This document shows, one piece after another, positions 16,210 through 27,076 of a stretch of 64,000 nt of DNA. The stretch is taken from contig JADJSY010000017.1 in assembly GCA_016711435.1 (NCBI GenBank), positions 1 through 64,000 of the forward strand, read 5' to 3'. Each line of letters starts with the position of its first letter. Position 1 is the first letter of the stretch. The DNA comes from Lewinellaceae bacterium (GTDB lineage Bacteria; Bacteroidota; Bacteroidia; Chitinophagales; Saprospiraceae). Under the pieces are notes generated by a model. The model worked only from the letters and a program-made list of their open reading frames with translations, was not told the origin of the DNA and made no database searches. The translations under genes were made by a program, and so were the position numbers.

Positions 16210-19200
16210 TTAACCTTTTTTACCTAGCCACGACTTCATGCCACTCAGCATTTCATCAAACGAGTCGTATTCCTTGCGAAAACTCAGACCGAAGCCATAC
16301 CGTGCACGGCGTTGCCCGCCGGTGATATCCGGTTCGGTGCGCTGATACACCTTGAGCCGCCATTGCCTGTTTTGGGTCAGTTGGATTTCTACGGTCACAT
16401 CTTCGCCGAGAAAACCATTCTGTACAGCCGTACTTGGTCGACCCAGACCGAACTGTGACCCTACCTGTACGGTCACGCGGTCGTTGGCAAAACCGCTGGT
16501 GAGCCTGATTTGTAATTCACGGCCTGTCTGGTTGATCCTTGTATTGTCGGGATTGCTCAACGAGTTTTGGTACTCGTCATAAGCAATATTGAAGTCGATA
16601 CTGGAAACCGAAGTGCCAAACCATTCGGAGGCCAATCCGGTGAGATAGTTGGAAAACTGGTTGCTAAGTACCTGTGTGAGCGTGTTAAAGGCAGAGGCCA
16701 CATAGTCAGAACTCTGGATAAAGCCCCCGTCAGAGGGTAAAAAAGACCCAACCACCACCAGACCGAAAACCTGGCGGTTGAGTTCGCTCTGATCCTGGCG
16801 GAGCAGTCGTAACTTGTTCTCTGTCACACTTTTAATGTCGTTGGCGATATTGGGAAAATCGACATTAAAACTGATGTTGGGCGTCATTAAATCACCCTTG
16901 AGGTGCATGGTTACGATTGTTTTAGTGGGTCGTTTGGCGGCTTTGGCGGCATCGCTGTCGTCGCCTCCCAACAGTTGTATTTCGTCCCGGATCAGGTTGT
17001 AAACAGGCGTATTTTCTTCATAAGTTGCATCCAGGCTGATTTGGGCGCCATATGGATCGCCGTACCAGTTAATGGTGCCGCCTTCCGTTACCGTAAATGG
17101 TTTATTTACCCAGTTGAGCAGCGTAAACATGTATTCACCACGTCGGATGGCGTAGTTGCCATACATTTTGAACTCCCCTTCCCTGTTGATGGTCAATTTT
17201 ATGTCGCCCACTCCCCTACCCTTGATAATATCCCCCGCCTGCTCGTCAAAAATGAGTTGCACCTCCGCGGCATCGGTCATCGTAACGTTCATTTCAAAAT
17301 TCAGGCCTTTCAGTTCGCCTATTACGCTACTTTTTGTTGTTTTTAACAGTGTGCTATCCTGATTTTTTGTTTTAAATTTGATAAATTTCACTTCCTGCGC
17401 ATCTGATACTGAAGTAATAGGAAGATACAGCCTGGTATCCTTGCCTGTGGTAGCGTCAATCTGAATATCAGTGCGACTGAAGGTGCCGGAAAATTTTGCT
17501 TTGAACCTGCCTGCGCCTTTTCCATAATACATGGAATTGTCTTTGGAGGTCGTATTCAAGATGACAAAATTGTCGCTTTGGGAAGACACTTCGCAGGTAT
17601 CCATGCGCCACTCTTTAAAGTGGTTGTGTTTCAGCCCGCCCTTTATCAGGGCCATATTCCGGGGTGTACTGTTATCCCAGATGGTATCTCCGTTTGCCCA
17701 TATCCTGTTGCTGGTGAGCAGAATATTCTGGTTGAATATATTGTATTTTGCTTTGAGGTAGTCGAGTTCAAACTGTCCTTTTACAATGCGCACTTTACCA
17801 TTCATGCCAATTTTGTTGAACGGCCCGAATAATTTGAGGCCGGCGTCGAATTGTCCGTTAGTTCCGGAAATGCCCGGCACAAAGGTTTCCAGAATATTCA
17901 GGGGAAAATTACGCGCATCCACCTGGGTAGCAAATTCGCCGGGTTTTACGGTCATTTGAACCTCATCTATCATTTGAGCGCTTGCTTTGGGTGGCAACCA
18001 GGCCCCTGCTATTCTCAACTGATGATCCTGGTAATTCAAAAAAGTTTTCCACCAAAGCGGGGCAGCGAGGTGCGCCATTTCAAAATTGCCTGTTACATCG
18101 CCATAAGGTACATTATTGATAAAAACAGTATCGGTAGAAATGTAGGTATTGATGCCCTGTAAGTTGAATACATCATTTATTTTGACGTCAAAGTCATAGA
18201 TTTTACCCCTGCAAGTCACTTTTTTCGGGTTGACAAAGCGATTGATAAAATTGAGGTCGAAATTGGTCAGGGAAAGAGAAAGTCCCTTGCCAAGGTTAAA
18301 ACTGTCTAAGAGTATACGCTGGTCGCCATTGAACAATTCAAAATCTTTGGTGACAAAGTAATTTTTGCCGAAACGGATGTAGTTTTCTTCATTCATTGCC
18401 CAGTTGTCATTAAACAGGGCAATTTCGGAGGCATTGAATTTCAACTGCCATAAGGTATCCAAGGTAGAAAGTACGCCGTCGAAATTAACCCCTTTTACAA
18501 TTTTGCTGGTATCGCGTGCGGTTAACTTAAAATGAAATTCGTTGCGACTCAACTCTCCTGTTAAAAGAATGGGCGCCAGTTTGGTGCCGGAAACAGTGGA
18601 CTCCGGGATGGAAATAGTTAATTTCGCATCTTCCTGATTACCTTCCCAACTTAAGGCTGTCTTGCCCACTGAAATACTGTTGAAGCGCACATAAGGAGCG
18701 CTTACTGTCAACATGGAACTTCCCAATCTGGCGTTTACAGCGCCTTTGATCGAGATATTGCGGAGCGTATCCAGTTGTGACGAAATCAGGTGGGTTAATC
18801 CGCGGGTATTTCGGATATCCAATTTCAGGGTATAATTATCAGAAATATCATTCAAATCCGCCTGTGGCAAACCCATTCGTTCGGCAAATTCGGGATGATA
18901 ACGACTGAAAGCCTGCATCAGGTTGCGGTGCACGCTCTGGAAATCGAAGTGCCCTTCCAGCAAACCATCGGCCACGTCGGATGCGATAGAAATATAACGT
19001 GTACCGTCGGGACGGAAATAGGATTCGAACTTGAGTGAGTCGATATAGTGCCGTTGCGTTTTGTCCTGCACGATCTGAAAATTGCGCAACATGGCGGCTC
19101 CGGTCAGATCCTGCCAGTTCCGGGCATTGATTCGAATACGGTCTACACGCCCGGAAACAACCAAATCCCGGTCAATCAGATTCAGGGCGCCTAGGTCGAG

Positions 19201-21163
19201 TCGGCGAATATCCGTTTCAAATGAAAACTGGGGTACGCTGTCTTTCAGATTGACCGTACCATCGAAGGTAAAATCGATATTAGGGTCTTTTACGCCCAGT
19301 TTGCCGTCGAAAATAAATTCCCGGAAAGTGCCGTTCATCACTACATTCCGGTAACTGTACCCTTTGAATGAAAACGTATCTACGGTACCTTCCAGTCGCG
19401 CTTTTATGGTCGGAAGCGTCAGACCGCTGGACCCGTCCGCTATCCTGATATTGAAGGTGGTTCTGCCAAAATTTGAATTATTTGTCCAGGTTGCCAGGTC
19501 GAAATCGCGCATATTCAGGTAACCGGAATAGGTCGCCCGCTCCCGCCCGTTTTTCAGGTCGAGGTTTAGGTCGACGTCTCCCGTGCCAATATCAGTGAGG
19601 ATTTTCCCGTGGAAAATATGGCTGAATCCAAAGAAAATCTGATAGTCGCCCGAAAAACCAATGTTCCCTAAGGTGTAAAACGAAGCCGGCGGATTAAATC
19701 CGGGAATAATTTTTCCAATCGTTTGCAAGTCGGATTGCAGCCGGTCGAAACGAAACTCGATAATACTCTGGTCAATATCGCCGGTGAGTCCGTCGCCGCG
19801 GAAATCACCTTCCATATAAGTGCGGTCGCCCAACTGCACAACCAGCGCATCGCCCCTCAGTTTTTTGCCAACTTTGCCGTACACCCTGCCGCTGAATTCT
19901 GCAATTTCGTCTTTGTTGGTGGCGAAAAAGCGATTTCTGGCCAGCGGGCCGCTAAAAGTCGATATATCGCCGAGCCGCAATTTGGAACCTTTTGACAGCC
20001 TAAGGTCGATGTCTACGCTGCTGTTAAATTTTCTGAAATCCCTGTAAGTATTGTAATGTAGCATGATGGTATCTCCCAGCGAACTGCCGGGTGTTTCAAT
20101 CCGCACATCGAACAGCGCCGTGAGTGTATCGGAGACCACTACCCTACCCGCCTGACCATGTGTGATCTCAAGGCCGCTTTGCTCGCGGGCGGCAAAATGT
20201 TTTAACACGCCTTCAAAGACCAGATTACTGTTGAACTTAACGCTATCTGCCTGAAAATCAATATCTTGTACATTGATATGATTATAGTCCATGACTTCAG
20301 GCGCTGTTTCTTTTCCCGGAGAAATATGGAAACGATCCATTTGAAAACGAGCATCTGTCAGCGAAAACTGCGCGATAGAAAATTGTAAAGGCGCAGCGAG
20401 CGAGTCCTTCGGTGCTGTTTTTGGCACTACAGTTCCCGGGCGCGGAGGCATGGGTTGGGACGGATAATCTTCAAAATCGAAAAATACACCTTTCAGATTG
20501 ACAGACTGAATATCAATGTTTTTGGCAACCATATCCATTTTATTAACCCGTATACTCCCCTGCGGCACCTCATAGTACATGAGGCGGCCTTTCACCTGAT
20601 CATCCTGCGCAAATCTTACATCTTCCAGGAAGATGTTTTTCGCCTTTATTTTTACAGCAAATGGTTTGGATGGCTTATTGGGGTCTTTCGGACTGGAAAA
20701 ATAATCCAATAAAAAACTTGAGGTTGGTGTCATACTCGCCAGCAGCCCTTCTTATTTGAATACGGGCATTTTTAAGGCTTATTTCATTGAATTCCAGTTT
20801 ATTGGAAAGAATAGAGAAAAAATTGGAAGATAGTCCGGCGCTCAACTGGCCAACGTATATCAGGGTATCGCCCTTCAAATCTTCTACATAAAACCCTTCC
20901 AGAATCAATTTATCGAAAAACGCGATATCGATGTGCTGTATCTGTACCGTAGTTTTGAGTTCATCGGAGAGATAGCTGGTTGTTTTGTGAATCAGCCAGT
21001 TTTGAATGGCCGGCATTTGAAGAACGAAATACAGCACAATCAGCAACAAAACCACCCCAAATACAATATTCTCTATACGGCGCCAAAGGTTGCGCAGCAA
21101 GATCAGTCCCCTGTTAGTCGAAGGTGCAGCAGGGGGAATATTTTGTTTGGGTTGTTCCTCCAT
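16210..21163 (-). CDS. tamB: TamB-like translocation and assembly module protein (DUF490), frameshifted
   Basis: About 1,650 residues when the two overlapping frames are joined. The first 160 residues hold a single membrane helix (NIVFGVVLLLIVLYFVLQ) and the AsmA-like opening; the remainder is repetitive beta-strand sequence ending in the DUF490 domain (GEFKMYGNYAIRRGEYMFTLLN... ADGTVQVG-like GSQFGLGR). TamB-type proteins form a hydrophobic groove spanning the periplasm and support outer-membrane protein insertion or lipid transport. The break is at the A6/T6 run 20711-20716: one fewer base joins DTNLKF to LLDYFSSPKDP. The partner TamA/BamA-like protein is not in the window. Codon use and strand pattern do not change at the break. 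Confidence 0.88.
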
Positions 21164-21173
21164 AAAGGTGTTT

Positions 21174-21316
21174 CGTGTGTGGTGTATGGTGTTTGGGGGG
21201 GCTTTGCTTTAGGCAATTGTGTGTAGTTTAGACAGTTACATACTCCTGGCAAAATTCTCACAAATACCAAGCCCGAAGCGCCCTAAACACTAAACACCAT
21301 ACACTAAACACCAAAG
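21174..21316. repeat. Family A hairpin upstream of TamB
   Basis: Left arm GTGTTTCGTGTGTGGTGTATGGTG plus a G-run; right arm CCTAAACACTAAACACCATACACT. The loop contains GGCAATTGTGTGTAGTTTA, the conserved family A loop motif. Arms are imperfect. Confidence 0.85.
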
Positions 21317-21361
21317 TAGCCTTTTGGGATGCTTTGTCTGCGGACTTTAAAAGAAAATTAA

Positions 21362-22285
21362 TTATCGCAGCCGGAAACTGGAAACGCCGAGCAGTCCTTT
21401 GTCGCAGTAAATGGCAGCAACATAGTTGCCTGATTTGAGCCGCTCGTCAAATTTATAGTTGAAAGTTTCGCGTTGGGTATTTTCCAAAACGACTTCCTTT
21501 ACCTGCTGGGCAGTGATTTCAACAGGACCGGATGGCGCAAAAACAGTGACTTTTAAAGGCGACTGGCTAATAATCGGCGTGCCTTTGTCGTCAGTCACCA
21601 CGAGGTACAGTTTCTGCTGGCCTTGATAAACCTGCGGTACATCCGCGAGGTCAAAACTCACAAAAATTTCGCGGGCTTTGCGCGCACGCGCTGTGAGTTT
21701 GTCATTGCGGCGTTCCACTTCCACACGAAACGATGTGGCTTTAAAAACAGCCGACTGCGTTTTGCGGATTTGTTCTTCCAATTGTTTGGCAAGGTCCTGC
21801 ACCTGCCCGCTGAGCTCCGTATTGGCGCCTTTCAACTGATCATTTTCCCCGGCGAGTCTGGAATTCTCTTTTTTCAGGTCTTCATTTTCCGTGCGCAATG
21901 CCAGTATAATGGTTTCAAATTCAATTTTTGTCTTTTGAAGGCTGGTCACCTGATCGCGGAGTGCCTCAATATCTTTAGCAGAAGTTGCTTTGATTTGACT
22001 GATCTGGGCTTCTTTTTGCGCGATTAGGGCGGCAGTGCTGGAAATACGACCTTGTAAATTTTCATTTTCAGTACGCAAATTCGAATAGGCTGTCGACAGA
22101 CTGTCCAATTCGCTTTCGATATTGACTTTGGCTGTTTCAAGCTGTTTCCGCTCTGCCTCTATTTTCTGGTTTTCAACCAGGTAATTCTTTGACTTCTGCC
22201 AAAAAAAGAAGCCTAATCCGGCGGCAAGCAGTAGCAGCACTGACACCAGGATGATGTAAATCCGAGAATTTTGATTATCACTCAT
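21362..22285 (-). CDS. Membrane-anchored coiled-coil protein, unknown function
   Basis: 307 residues. One N-terminal membrane helix (IYIILVSVLLLLAAGLGFFF, about 9-28) is followed by a long heptad-patterned coiled coil (about 33-180; LKKENSRLAGENDQLKGANTEL). The C-terminal ~110 residues form a small beta-rich domain (VFVSFDLADVPQVYQGQQKLYLVVTD...) ending GVSSFRLR. Topology suggests a periplasmic or extracytoplasmic stalk with a globular tip. No family name is recognised. It lies upstream of TamB in the same direction, with a family A hairpin between, so envelope assembly is a reasonable but unproved context. Confidence 0.75.
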   Translation of the reverse strand: MSDNQNSRIYIILVSVLLLLAAGLGFFFWQKSKNYLVENQKIEAERKQLETAKVNIESELDSLSTAYSNLRTENENLQGRISSTAALIAQKEAQISQIKATSAKDIEALRDQVTSLQKTKIEFETIILALRTENEDLKKENSRLAGENDQLKGANTELSGQVQDLAKQLEEQIRKTQSAVFKATSFRVEVERRNDKLTARARKAREIFVSFDLADVPQVYQGQQKLYLVVTDDKGTPIISQSPLKVTVFAPSGPVEITAQQVKEVVLENTQRETFNYKFDERLKSGNYVAAIYCDKGLLGVSSFRLR

Positions 22286-22429
22286 AGTAAAGTTTTGAAT
22301 TGATTTAGATGTTTCTCAAAAAAGTGCCCATAGTTAAGGCTTTGCCGCAAATAAAAGACAAAAAAATTATTGAGGCCCTATTTTAAGCACCTGAAATCAT
22401 ATAAAACCCACGGTAAAGTGGAAGATATA

Positions 22430-22855
22430 TCAGGGAATACGCGTACTCTGCCAGTTCACAAGTTGCCAGGACTTTTTTTTCTTTTTATAAATCGCCGTGT
22501 AAGTAAGATTGACATCAAATGCCTTCTGGTTAACCAGACCTTTGGCCCGGAGGTTTCCATTAGTAACCGCCATTTTACCAAATAGACGCACCTGGGCGCT
22601 TACCCTCTGCATACTTTGATAGTCAATACTGCCCGTGCCGATTGACACTAAGTGCTCTTTTTTACTTTCCTGTAAGCTATTGGAATGGATGAAGATGAGA
22701 TCATCTGAAAGCATTCGTTCTAAGGCAACGGTGTCTTTTTTAACCATTGCGTCAAATCGCATCTGTTCGGCAGCGAGTACACTTGCTTGGCTCCCTGATT
22801 GCGCAAATCCGAAGAGAAAATGATGGAGGAGTAAAAGTAGGATTGAGTATTTCAT
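22430..22855 (-). CDS. Secreted NTF2-like (DUF4440) protein
   Basis: 141 residues. A signal peptide (LLLLLHHFLFGFAQ) precedes a SnoaL/NTF2-like domain: AAEQMRFDAMVKKDTVALERMLSDDLIFIHSNS is the standard DUF4440 opening, and WQLVNWQSTRIP the standard close. Such domains bind small ligands or act as simple enzymes; no catalytic function can be assigned. The KKKKKS stretch near 126-131 is a Lys-rich loop. It is a single gene between the coiled-coil and anti-sigma genes. Confidence 0.82.
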   Translation of the reverse strand: MKYSILLLLLHHFLFGFAQSGSQASVLAAEQMRFDAMVKKDTVALERMLSDDLIFIHSNSLQESKKEHLVSIGTGSIDYQSMQRVSAQVRLFGKMAVTNGNLRAKGLVNQKAFDVNLTYTAIYKKKKKSWQLVNWQSTRIP

Positions 22856-22932
22856 AAGTTGGGCATTAGTTATTTGTTATTAGTGTTGATAATCAAGCAT
22901 TTGCAAAGAATTTAATTTGAACAAGATTTATA

Positions 22933-23013
22933 GCACACGGATTAAACGGATGAGACACGGATTTTAAAGAGGTTGTTCTTAAAATCCGTGTCTCATCCGT
23001 TTAATCCGTGTGC
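22933..23013. repeat. Family D hairpin, 35-bp perfect arms
   Basis: GCACACGGATTAAACGGATG... at 22933-22967 is exactly mirrored at 22979-23013, leaving an 11-base loop. The same element, with two bases different in the centre, occurs at 53454-53546, and a half copy at 43098-43133. It lies just past the end of the anti-sigma gene. Confidence 0.92.
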
Positions 23014-23046
23014 CATAAATCTACATCGGGAATATCCGGCTCACCC

Positions 23047-23811
23047 CTACCCCGCCGTTCCAGCCATCAACACAAATGTTGGTTGCTCGTTACCATTCTC
23101 GTTGTCTTCGATGGAAACTGCGAAACCTCCTGCGTTTTCAACACAATCGAAGGACTGGAATCCACTGGCCGTATCCTGCCGGATCATGCCCATGTTGACC
23201 GGTTTGCCATCCACCAAAGCCCAGAATTGCAGGTATTTGCCGTCCGGTTGGCGTGGTAGCGCCGCTACGTCGACCAAGGCGGTACAACGGGAAGACGAAG
23301 TATTGTGGAATACAAAGGAAGGGCCATCCTTCGCATTGCTCATTTTGAATGCCCGAGTTTCGGGATTGCGAATGAGTTCTATTATTTGCCGGCAGGCAGC
23401 ATTGCGGTCATCACAATCTATTAATTGCAATTGCAATTGTGCCACCTGATTTTGCAGCGTTTCACGGTTGGCATCCGATTGATTTTTTTGAAACAATAAA
23501 TAACCCGTAGCGGCTAATAGCCCGATTGCAAGCACCTGGAACAGACGCAACATCGTGTTATTTGCCGGTGGCGAAGCCGGAATGGCGCTTCTGTCGATCT
23601 CCTGCATAATCCGGTCTTTCAGCCCCTGAGGCGGTGGAACCGATTGTGCATTGGCGTATTGCTCCAGCGCTTTTTCAATGGCTTCTAATTCTGCCCGTGC
23701 TTCCGGATGTTGTGCCAGCATTTGTTCGACCAGAACCTGTTCTTCTGCCGAGCAATGCCCTAGGCTGAAGGATTCGAGTAAACCTGATTGTATAAAGGAT
23801 TGAATATCCAT
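23047..23811 (-). CDS. Anti-sigma factor, RskA-like
   Basis: 254 residues. The N-terminal 80 residues form the cytoplasmic sigma-binding part (GLLESFSLGHCSAEEQVLVEQML), one membrane helix spans about 87-107, and a periplasmic coiled segment and an RskA-type C-terminal domain follow (RQPDGKYLQFWALVDGKPVNMGMI). It lies 83 bases downstream of an ECF sigma gene, the usual sigma/anti-sigma order, and would hold that sigma factor at the membrane until a signal arrives. The first helix has His19-Cys20 but not the full HxxxCxxC zinc motif, consistent with a zinc-less anti-sigma. Confidence 0.85.
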   Translation of the reverse strand: MDIQSFIQSGLLESFSLGHCSAEEQVLVEQMLAQHPEARAELEAIEKALEQYANAQSVPPPQGLKDRIMQEIDRSAIPASPPANNTMLRLFQVLAIGLLAATGYLLFQKNQSDANRETLQNQVAQLQLQLIDCDDRNAACRQIIELIRNPETRAFKMSNAKDGPSFVFHNTSSSRCTALVDVAALPRQPDGKYLQFWALVDGKPVNMGMIRQDTASGFQSFDCVENAGGFAVSIEDNENGNEQPTFVLMAGTAG

Positions 23812-23894
23812 TTTTTATAATTGATCTGAAACCTGGTGGTTTCAGCGTTCATTTTTTAATTTTTGAGTACAAAAAAGCATTGAAACGAAACAGA

Positions 23895-24497
23895 TCATTT
23901 CAATGCCGCCCGAATGGCTTCTGCCAGAACCAGGAACGCGACAAGATTTGTTTCTCCAAATACCTTGCGTAGTTCGGTCATAGCATAGCGCAGACGTGTT
24001 TTTACGGTACCGATTGGTATGCCGGTTTCCTCAGAGACCTCCTCCTGGGTATAACCTTTAAAATATATCAGGTCGATCAATGTTTTGTATTTTTCATCGA
24101 GCGTGCTGACCACTTCACGTATTCCCAGGTGATCGGGGTTGAGTGTTTCATTCCCGGGTTTATGTACGAGGGAATCAATATTTTCGGTTTTTTGCTGGTA
24201 ACGAAAATGTGCGGTACGGGTAGCGTCGATCGCCGTATTCCGGGCAATGTTGAGCAGCCAGGTGAAAAGCCGGCCTTTGGACTCGTCATAACTGGCGCTG
24301 TTTTTCCATACTTTCAGGAAGGTATCCTGGAGTACCTGTTGCGCTAATTCGGGGGATTGCACGATACGAAGTACCACGCCGTAAAGGGCGCCGCCGTACA
24401 TGTCGTACATCTGGCTAATGGCTGTGCGATCCTTTTGATTCAGCCGGAGAATTAATTCATTTTGCATGGGTTCTGTTCGGTATAGATTGCTTTGCAC
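23895..24497 (-). CDS. ECF RNA polymerase sigma factor
   Basis: 200 residues from the distal ATG; Met11 (MQNELILRLNQKD) is an equally good start. Region 2 contains YDMYGGALYGVVLRIVQSPELAQQVLQDTFLKVWKN, with the FTWLLNIARNTAIDATR core-binding helix; region 4 contains YKTLIDLIYFKGYTQEEVSEETGIPIGTVKTRLRYAM, a helix-turn-helix. It would direct polymerase to a small regulon controlled by the neighbouring RskA-like anti-sigma factor. The C-terminal tail (LVAFLVLAEAIRAALK) is unusually hydrophobic. No ECF-type promoter consensus could be recognised upstream. Confidence 0.93.
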   Translation of the reverse strand: MQSNLYRTEPMQNELILRLNQKDRTAISQMYDMYGGALYGVVLRIVQSPELAQQVLQDTFLKVWKNSASYDESKGRLFTWLLNIARNTAIDATRTAHFRYQQKTENIDSLVHKPGNETLNPDHLGIREVVSTLDEKYKTLIDLIYFKGYTQEEVSEETGIPIGTVKTRLRYAMTELRKVFGETNLVAFLVLAEAIRAALK

Positions 24498-24650
24498 TCT
24501 ATTAGGTCGGGCAAATGTGCGATTTTTTTACAGTTATGTTATCAAAAGGATTGATTACAGGGGCCTGTACAACAATAATGAAAAGAATTGACACGGAAAT
24601 ATACAGTTTTCAATGCGGCATATTTCCTTTGCAACCTAAATTTTAATAAT

Positions 24651-25094
24651 ATGAAACCTTCGGTATTTGTACTAATTTACTTTTTTGCATCCCCATTACT
24701 TTTTTCGCAGTGTCCGGAAGTTACATTGGGCGCCTTACAGACCCTTGAAAAAGCAGAACCGTCCGAAAAACATGCCAAAATACTCGCCCAGGGTTTCGAT
24801 CTTACCGGTACGAGTGCTAACACCCAACGATACAGCAGGTGCTGGCTAACTACTTCGTCCGATGGAAAGACCTATTACGAACAAATTATCGTGTTTCGTC
24901 CCGCCATCAACGATCTGACTTTTCTGACGTCCAACGAAACTAATTTTCTTCACCTGCAACAATCCATTGAAGAACGGCACAGCAACAGTGGTACAATTGT
25001 AGTGGGCAAAATGTTTCAATATCAGTTTATTGAGCAAAAAATTGACGGCATTCCGTACTCTGGCGTAATCATTTCTCTTCGCACACGGAATTAA
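24651..25094 (+). CDS. Secreted protein of unknown function
   Basis: 147 residues from the ATG at 24651. A signal peptide (MKPSVFVLIYFFASPLLFS) ends before QCPEVTLGAL. The mature part has two or three Cys, the motif TQRYSRCWLTTSSDGKTYYEQIIVFRPA, and a C-terminal beta strand pair (YSGVIISLRTRN). No family is recognised. It is transcribed divergently from the sigma factor gene and stands alone, with a near-consensus TTCCTTTG element about 20 bases before its start. Confidence 0.6.
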   Translation: MKPSVFVLIYFFASPLLFSQCPEVTLGALQTLEKAEPSEKHAKILAQGFDLTGTSANTQRYSRCWLTTSSDGKTYYEQIIVFRPAINDLTFLTSNETNFLHLQQSIEERHSNSGTIVVGKMFQYQFIEQKIDGIPYSGVIISLRTRN

Positions 25095-25178
25095 TCTCAT
25101 TCAAAAGTCTTCCGGGAGCCATACCTTTGCCCGCCAAAATTCGGACTTCACTTTTTATCCATTTTTTAGTTGAACAAA

Positions 25179-26489
25179 ATGAAGGTTTTTAAATTTGGCG
25201 GCGCAAGCCTCAAAGACGCGGCAGGCGTTCAAAATGTCGCTTCCATCCTGCAGCAATTCAGCCAGGAACAATTAGTCATTGTGGTTTCTGCCATGGGCAA
25301 AACGACCAATGCGCTGGAAGAAGTGGTGGCTGCTTATGTCAAACAGACCGGGCAGGCCCAGGAACTGTATGAGGCTTTTAAAGAAAAGCATTATGCCATC
25401 ATGCGCGATCTTTTTGAGCCGGGCGATGAGGTTTTTACGGTGATCAACGACACTTTTGTGGAAGGCGAATGGATGCTGGAAGAAAAACCTTCAGACAATT
25501 ACGACTACATCTACGATCAGATTGTTTGTATGGGCGAGCTGGTTTGTTCCAAAATCGTTGCCGCTTACCTCAATAAAGTGAACCTGAAAACCACCTGGCT
25601 CGATGCGCGCGATGTGGTCGCAACAGATAATACCTACCGGGAAGGCTGGGTGATCTGGGAAAAAACGCAGGCCAATGCGCAAAAAATAGTACCGCCCTTG
25701 TTTGAACAAGGCAACTTTGTCATCACGCAGGGTTTTATCGGGTCTACTTCTGAAAATTTCACCACCACCCTGGGCAGGGAAGGTTCGGACTATTCCGCTT
25801 CCATTTTTTCCTTTTGCCTGAATGCGGAAAGTATGAGCATCTGGAAAGATGTTGCCGGTGTGCTGAATGCAGACCCGCGGCTTTTTGAAAATACCATCAA
25901 ACTCGACAGGCTTTCTTACCGGGAAGCCATTGAAATGACCTACTACGGCGCTTCGGTGATTCACCCAAAAACAATCAAGCCGCTCCAGAACAAAAATATT
26001 CCGCTGTATGTCAAGTCGTTTCTGAATCCGGAAGCGGCTGGAACCGAAATCAGCAGCGACCTGGAAGAGACCTACCCACCTATTATTGTGGTGGAAAAAA
26101 ATCAGGCCTTGCTGCACATCAGCACGCTCGATTATTCGTTCGTGGCCGAACACCACATGTCCCGTCTGTTTGGAAAAGCAGCCGACCTGCGCATTTTTGT
26201 CAATATGATGCAGAATACTGCGATCAGCTTCACTATTTGCGTCACCAATGTGCCTGATCGTGTTGAAAAATTCATCAAAGCGGTGTCCGATGAATTCAAA
26301 GTAAAAACAGAGGAAGGGCTTGAATTAATTACCATCCGACACTACAACCAGGAGACAATCGATAACCTGAAAAAAGGCAAAATGGTGCTGTTTGAGGAAC
26401 GTATTCGCAATACCATGCACATGGTGGTCAAAAACATCCCTCCCATCGAACGCCGCGATGTGGATTTAGCGGGATCAAAAGCATCATGA
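25179..26489 (+). CDS. lysC: Aspartate kinase (monofunctional)
   Basis: 436 residues from the ATG at 25179, beginning MKVFKFGGASLKDA, the aspartokinase KFGG motif. It phosphorylates aspartate to aspartyl phosphate, the first step to lysine, threonine and methionine. VITQGFIGSTSENFTTTLGREGSDYSAS (about 181-208) is the substrate and ATP site; the last ~140 residues contain two ACT-like modules (LDYSFVAEHHMSRLFGKAADL... and TISFTICVTN...) for allosteric control. Homoserine dehydrogenase is not fused. The last codon overlaps the rlmH start (ATGA at 26486-26489). Confidence 0.95.
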   Translation: MKVFKFGGASLKDAAGVQNVASILQQFSQEQLVIVVSAMGKTTNALEEVVAAYVKQTGQAQELYEAFKEKHYAIMRDLFEPGDEVFTVINDTFVEGEWMLEEKPSDNYDYIYDQIVCMGELVCSKIVAAYLNKVNLKTTWLDARDVVATDNTYREGWVIWEKTQANAQKIVPPLFEQGNFVITQGFIGSTSENFTTTLGREGSDYSASIFSFCLNAESMSIWKDVAGVLNADPRLFENTIKLDRLSYREAIEMTYYGASVIHPKTIKPLQNKNIPLYVKSFLNPEAAGTEISSDLEETYPPIIVVEKNQALLHISTLDYSFVAEHHMSRLFGKAADLRIFVNMMQNTAISFTICVTNVPDRVEKFIKAVSDEFKVKTEEGLELITIRHYNQETIDNLKKGKMVLFEERIRNTMHMVVKNIPPIERRDVDLAGSKAS

Positions 26490-26956
26490 AAATTGAACTG
26501 TGGGCCATTGGCAAAACCAACGAAAAGTACCTGGAAGCGGGGATAGAAATTTTTGAAAAAAGACTCAAAAATTACCTCCCCTTTACTTTTCATATTTTGC
26601 CGGACATCAAACTAAAAACCACCGATGGCGCGCTGATCAAGAAAAAGGAATCGGAGATGGTGCTATCCAAACTAGCGTCGGAAGACTACCTGGTGTTGCT
26701 CGACGAACAGGGCCGCGAATACAGTTCCACGGAACTGGCGCAATGGCTGGAACGGCGTTTGTCGAGTTCTCAGCGAAAAATGGTGTTTCTGATCGGGGGT
26801 GCATTCGGTTTTTCGCCCGATGTGTATGCCCGCGCAAATGAACAACTGGCGCTTTCCAAACTGACATTCAGCCACCAGATGGTGCGTTTGTTTTTTCTGG
26901 AACAACTGTACCGCGCCATGACGATTTTAAAAAACGAACCATACCATAATGGTTAG
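26486..26956 (+). CDS. rlmH: 23S rRNA (pseudouridine1915-N3)-methyltransferase
   Basis: 156 residues, the standard RlmH length. It is an SPOUT enzyme that methylates N3 of pseudouridine 1915 in helix 69 of 23S rRNA. The SPOUT knot is visible as YLVLLDEQGREYSS and VFLIGGAFGFSPDV, and the C-terminal SHQMVRLFFLEQLYRAMTIL...YHNG is the diagnostic tail. It is translationally coupled to lysC by a 4-base overlap. A family B hairpin begins right at its stop codon. Confidence 0.97.
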   Translation: MKIELWAIGKTNEKYLEAGIEIFEKRLKNYLPFTFHILPDIKLKTTDGALIKKKESEMVLSKLASEDYLVLLDEQGREYSSTELAQWLERRLSSSQRKMVFLIGGAFGFSPDVYARANEQLALSKLTFSHQMVRLFFLEQLYRAMTILKNEPYHNG

Positions 26957-27075
26957 CAGTTATCGGTTATCTGTTATCCGGTTCGGCATAGGGAAACGAA
27001 TCGAATCCCTACTCCATTTCAGCCTGAAAAACCGATACTGATAACCGATAACAGATAACACGATAACTAAGCAAA
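26953..27075. repeat. Family B hairpin in reverse orientation
   Basis: GTTATCGGTTATCTGTTATCCG on the left and GATAACCGATAACAGATAACACG on the right. The loop carries TTCGGCATAGGGA and TTCAGCCTGAAAAACC, which are the reverse complements of the loop motifs at 8.82 and 57.36 kb, so the element is inserted in the opposite orientation here. Left arm contains the last bases of rlmH. Confidence 0.9.
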
Positions 27076-27076
27076 C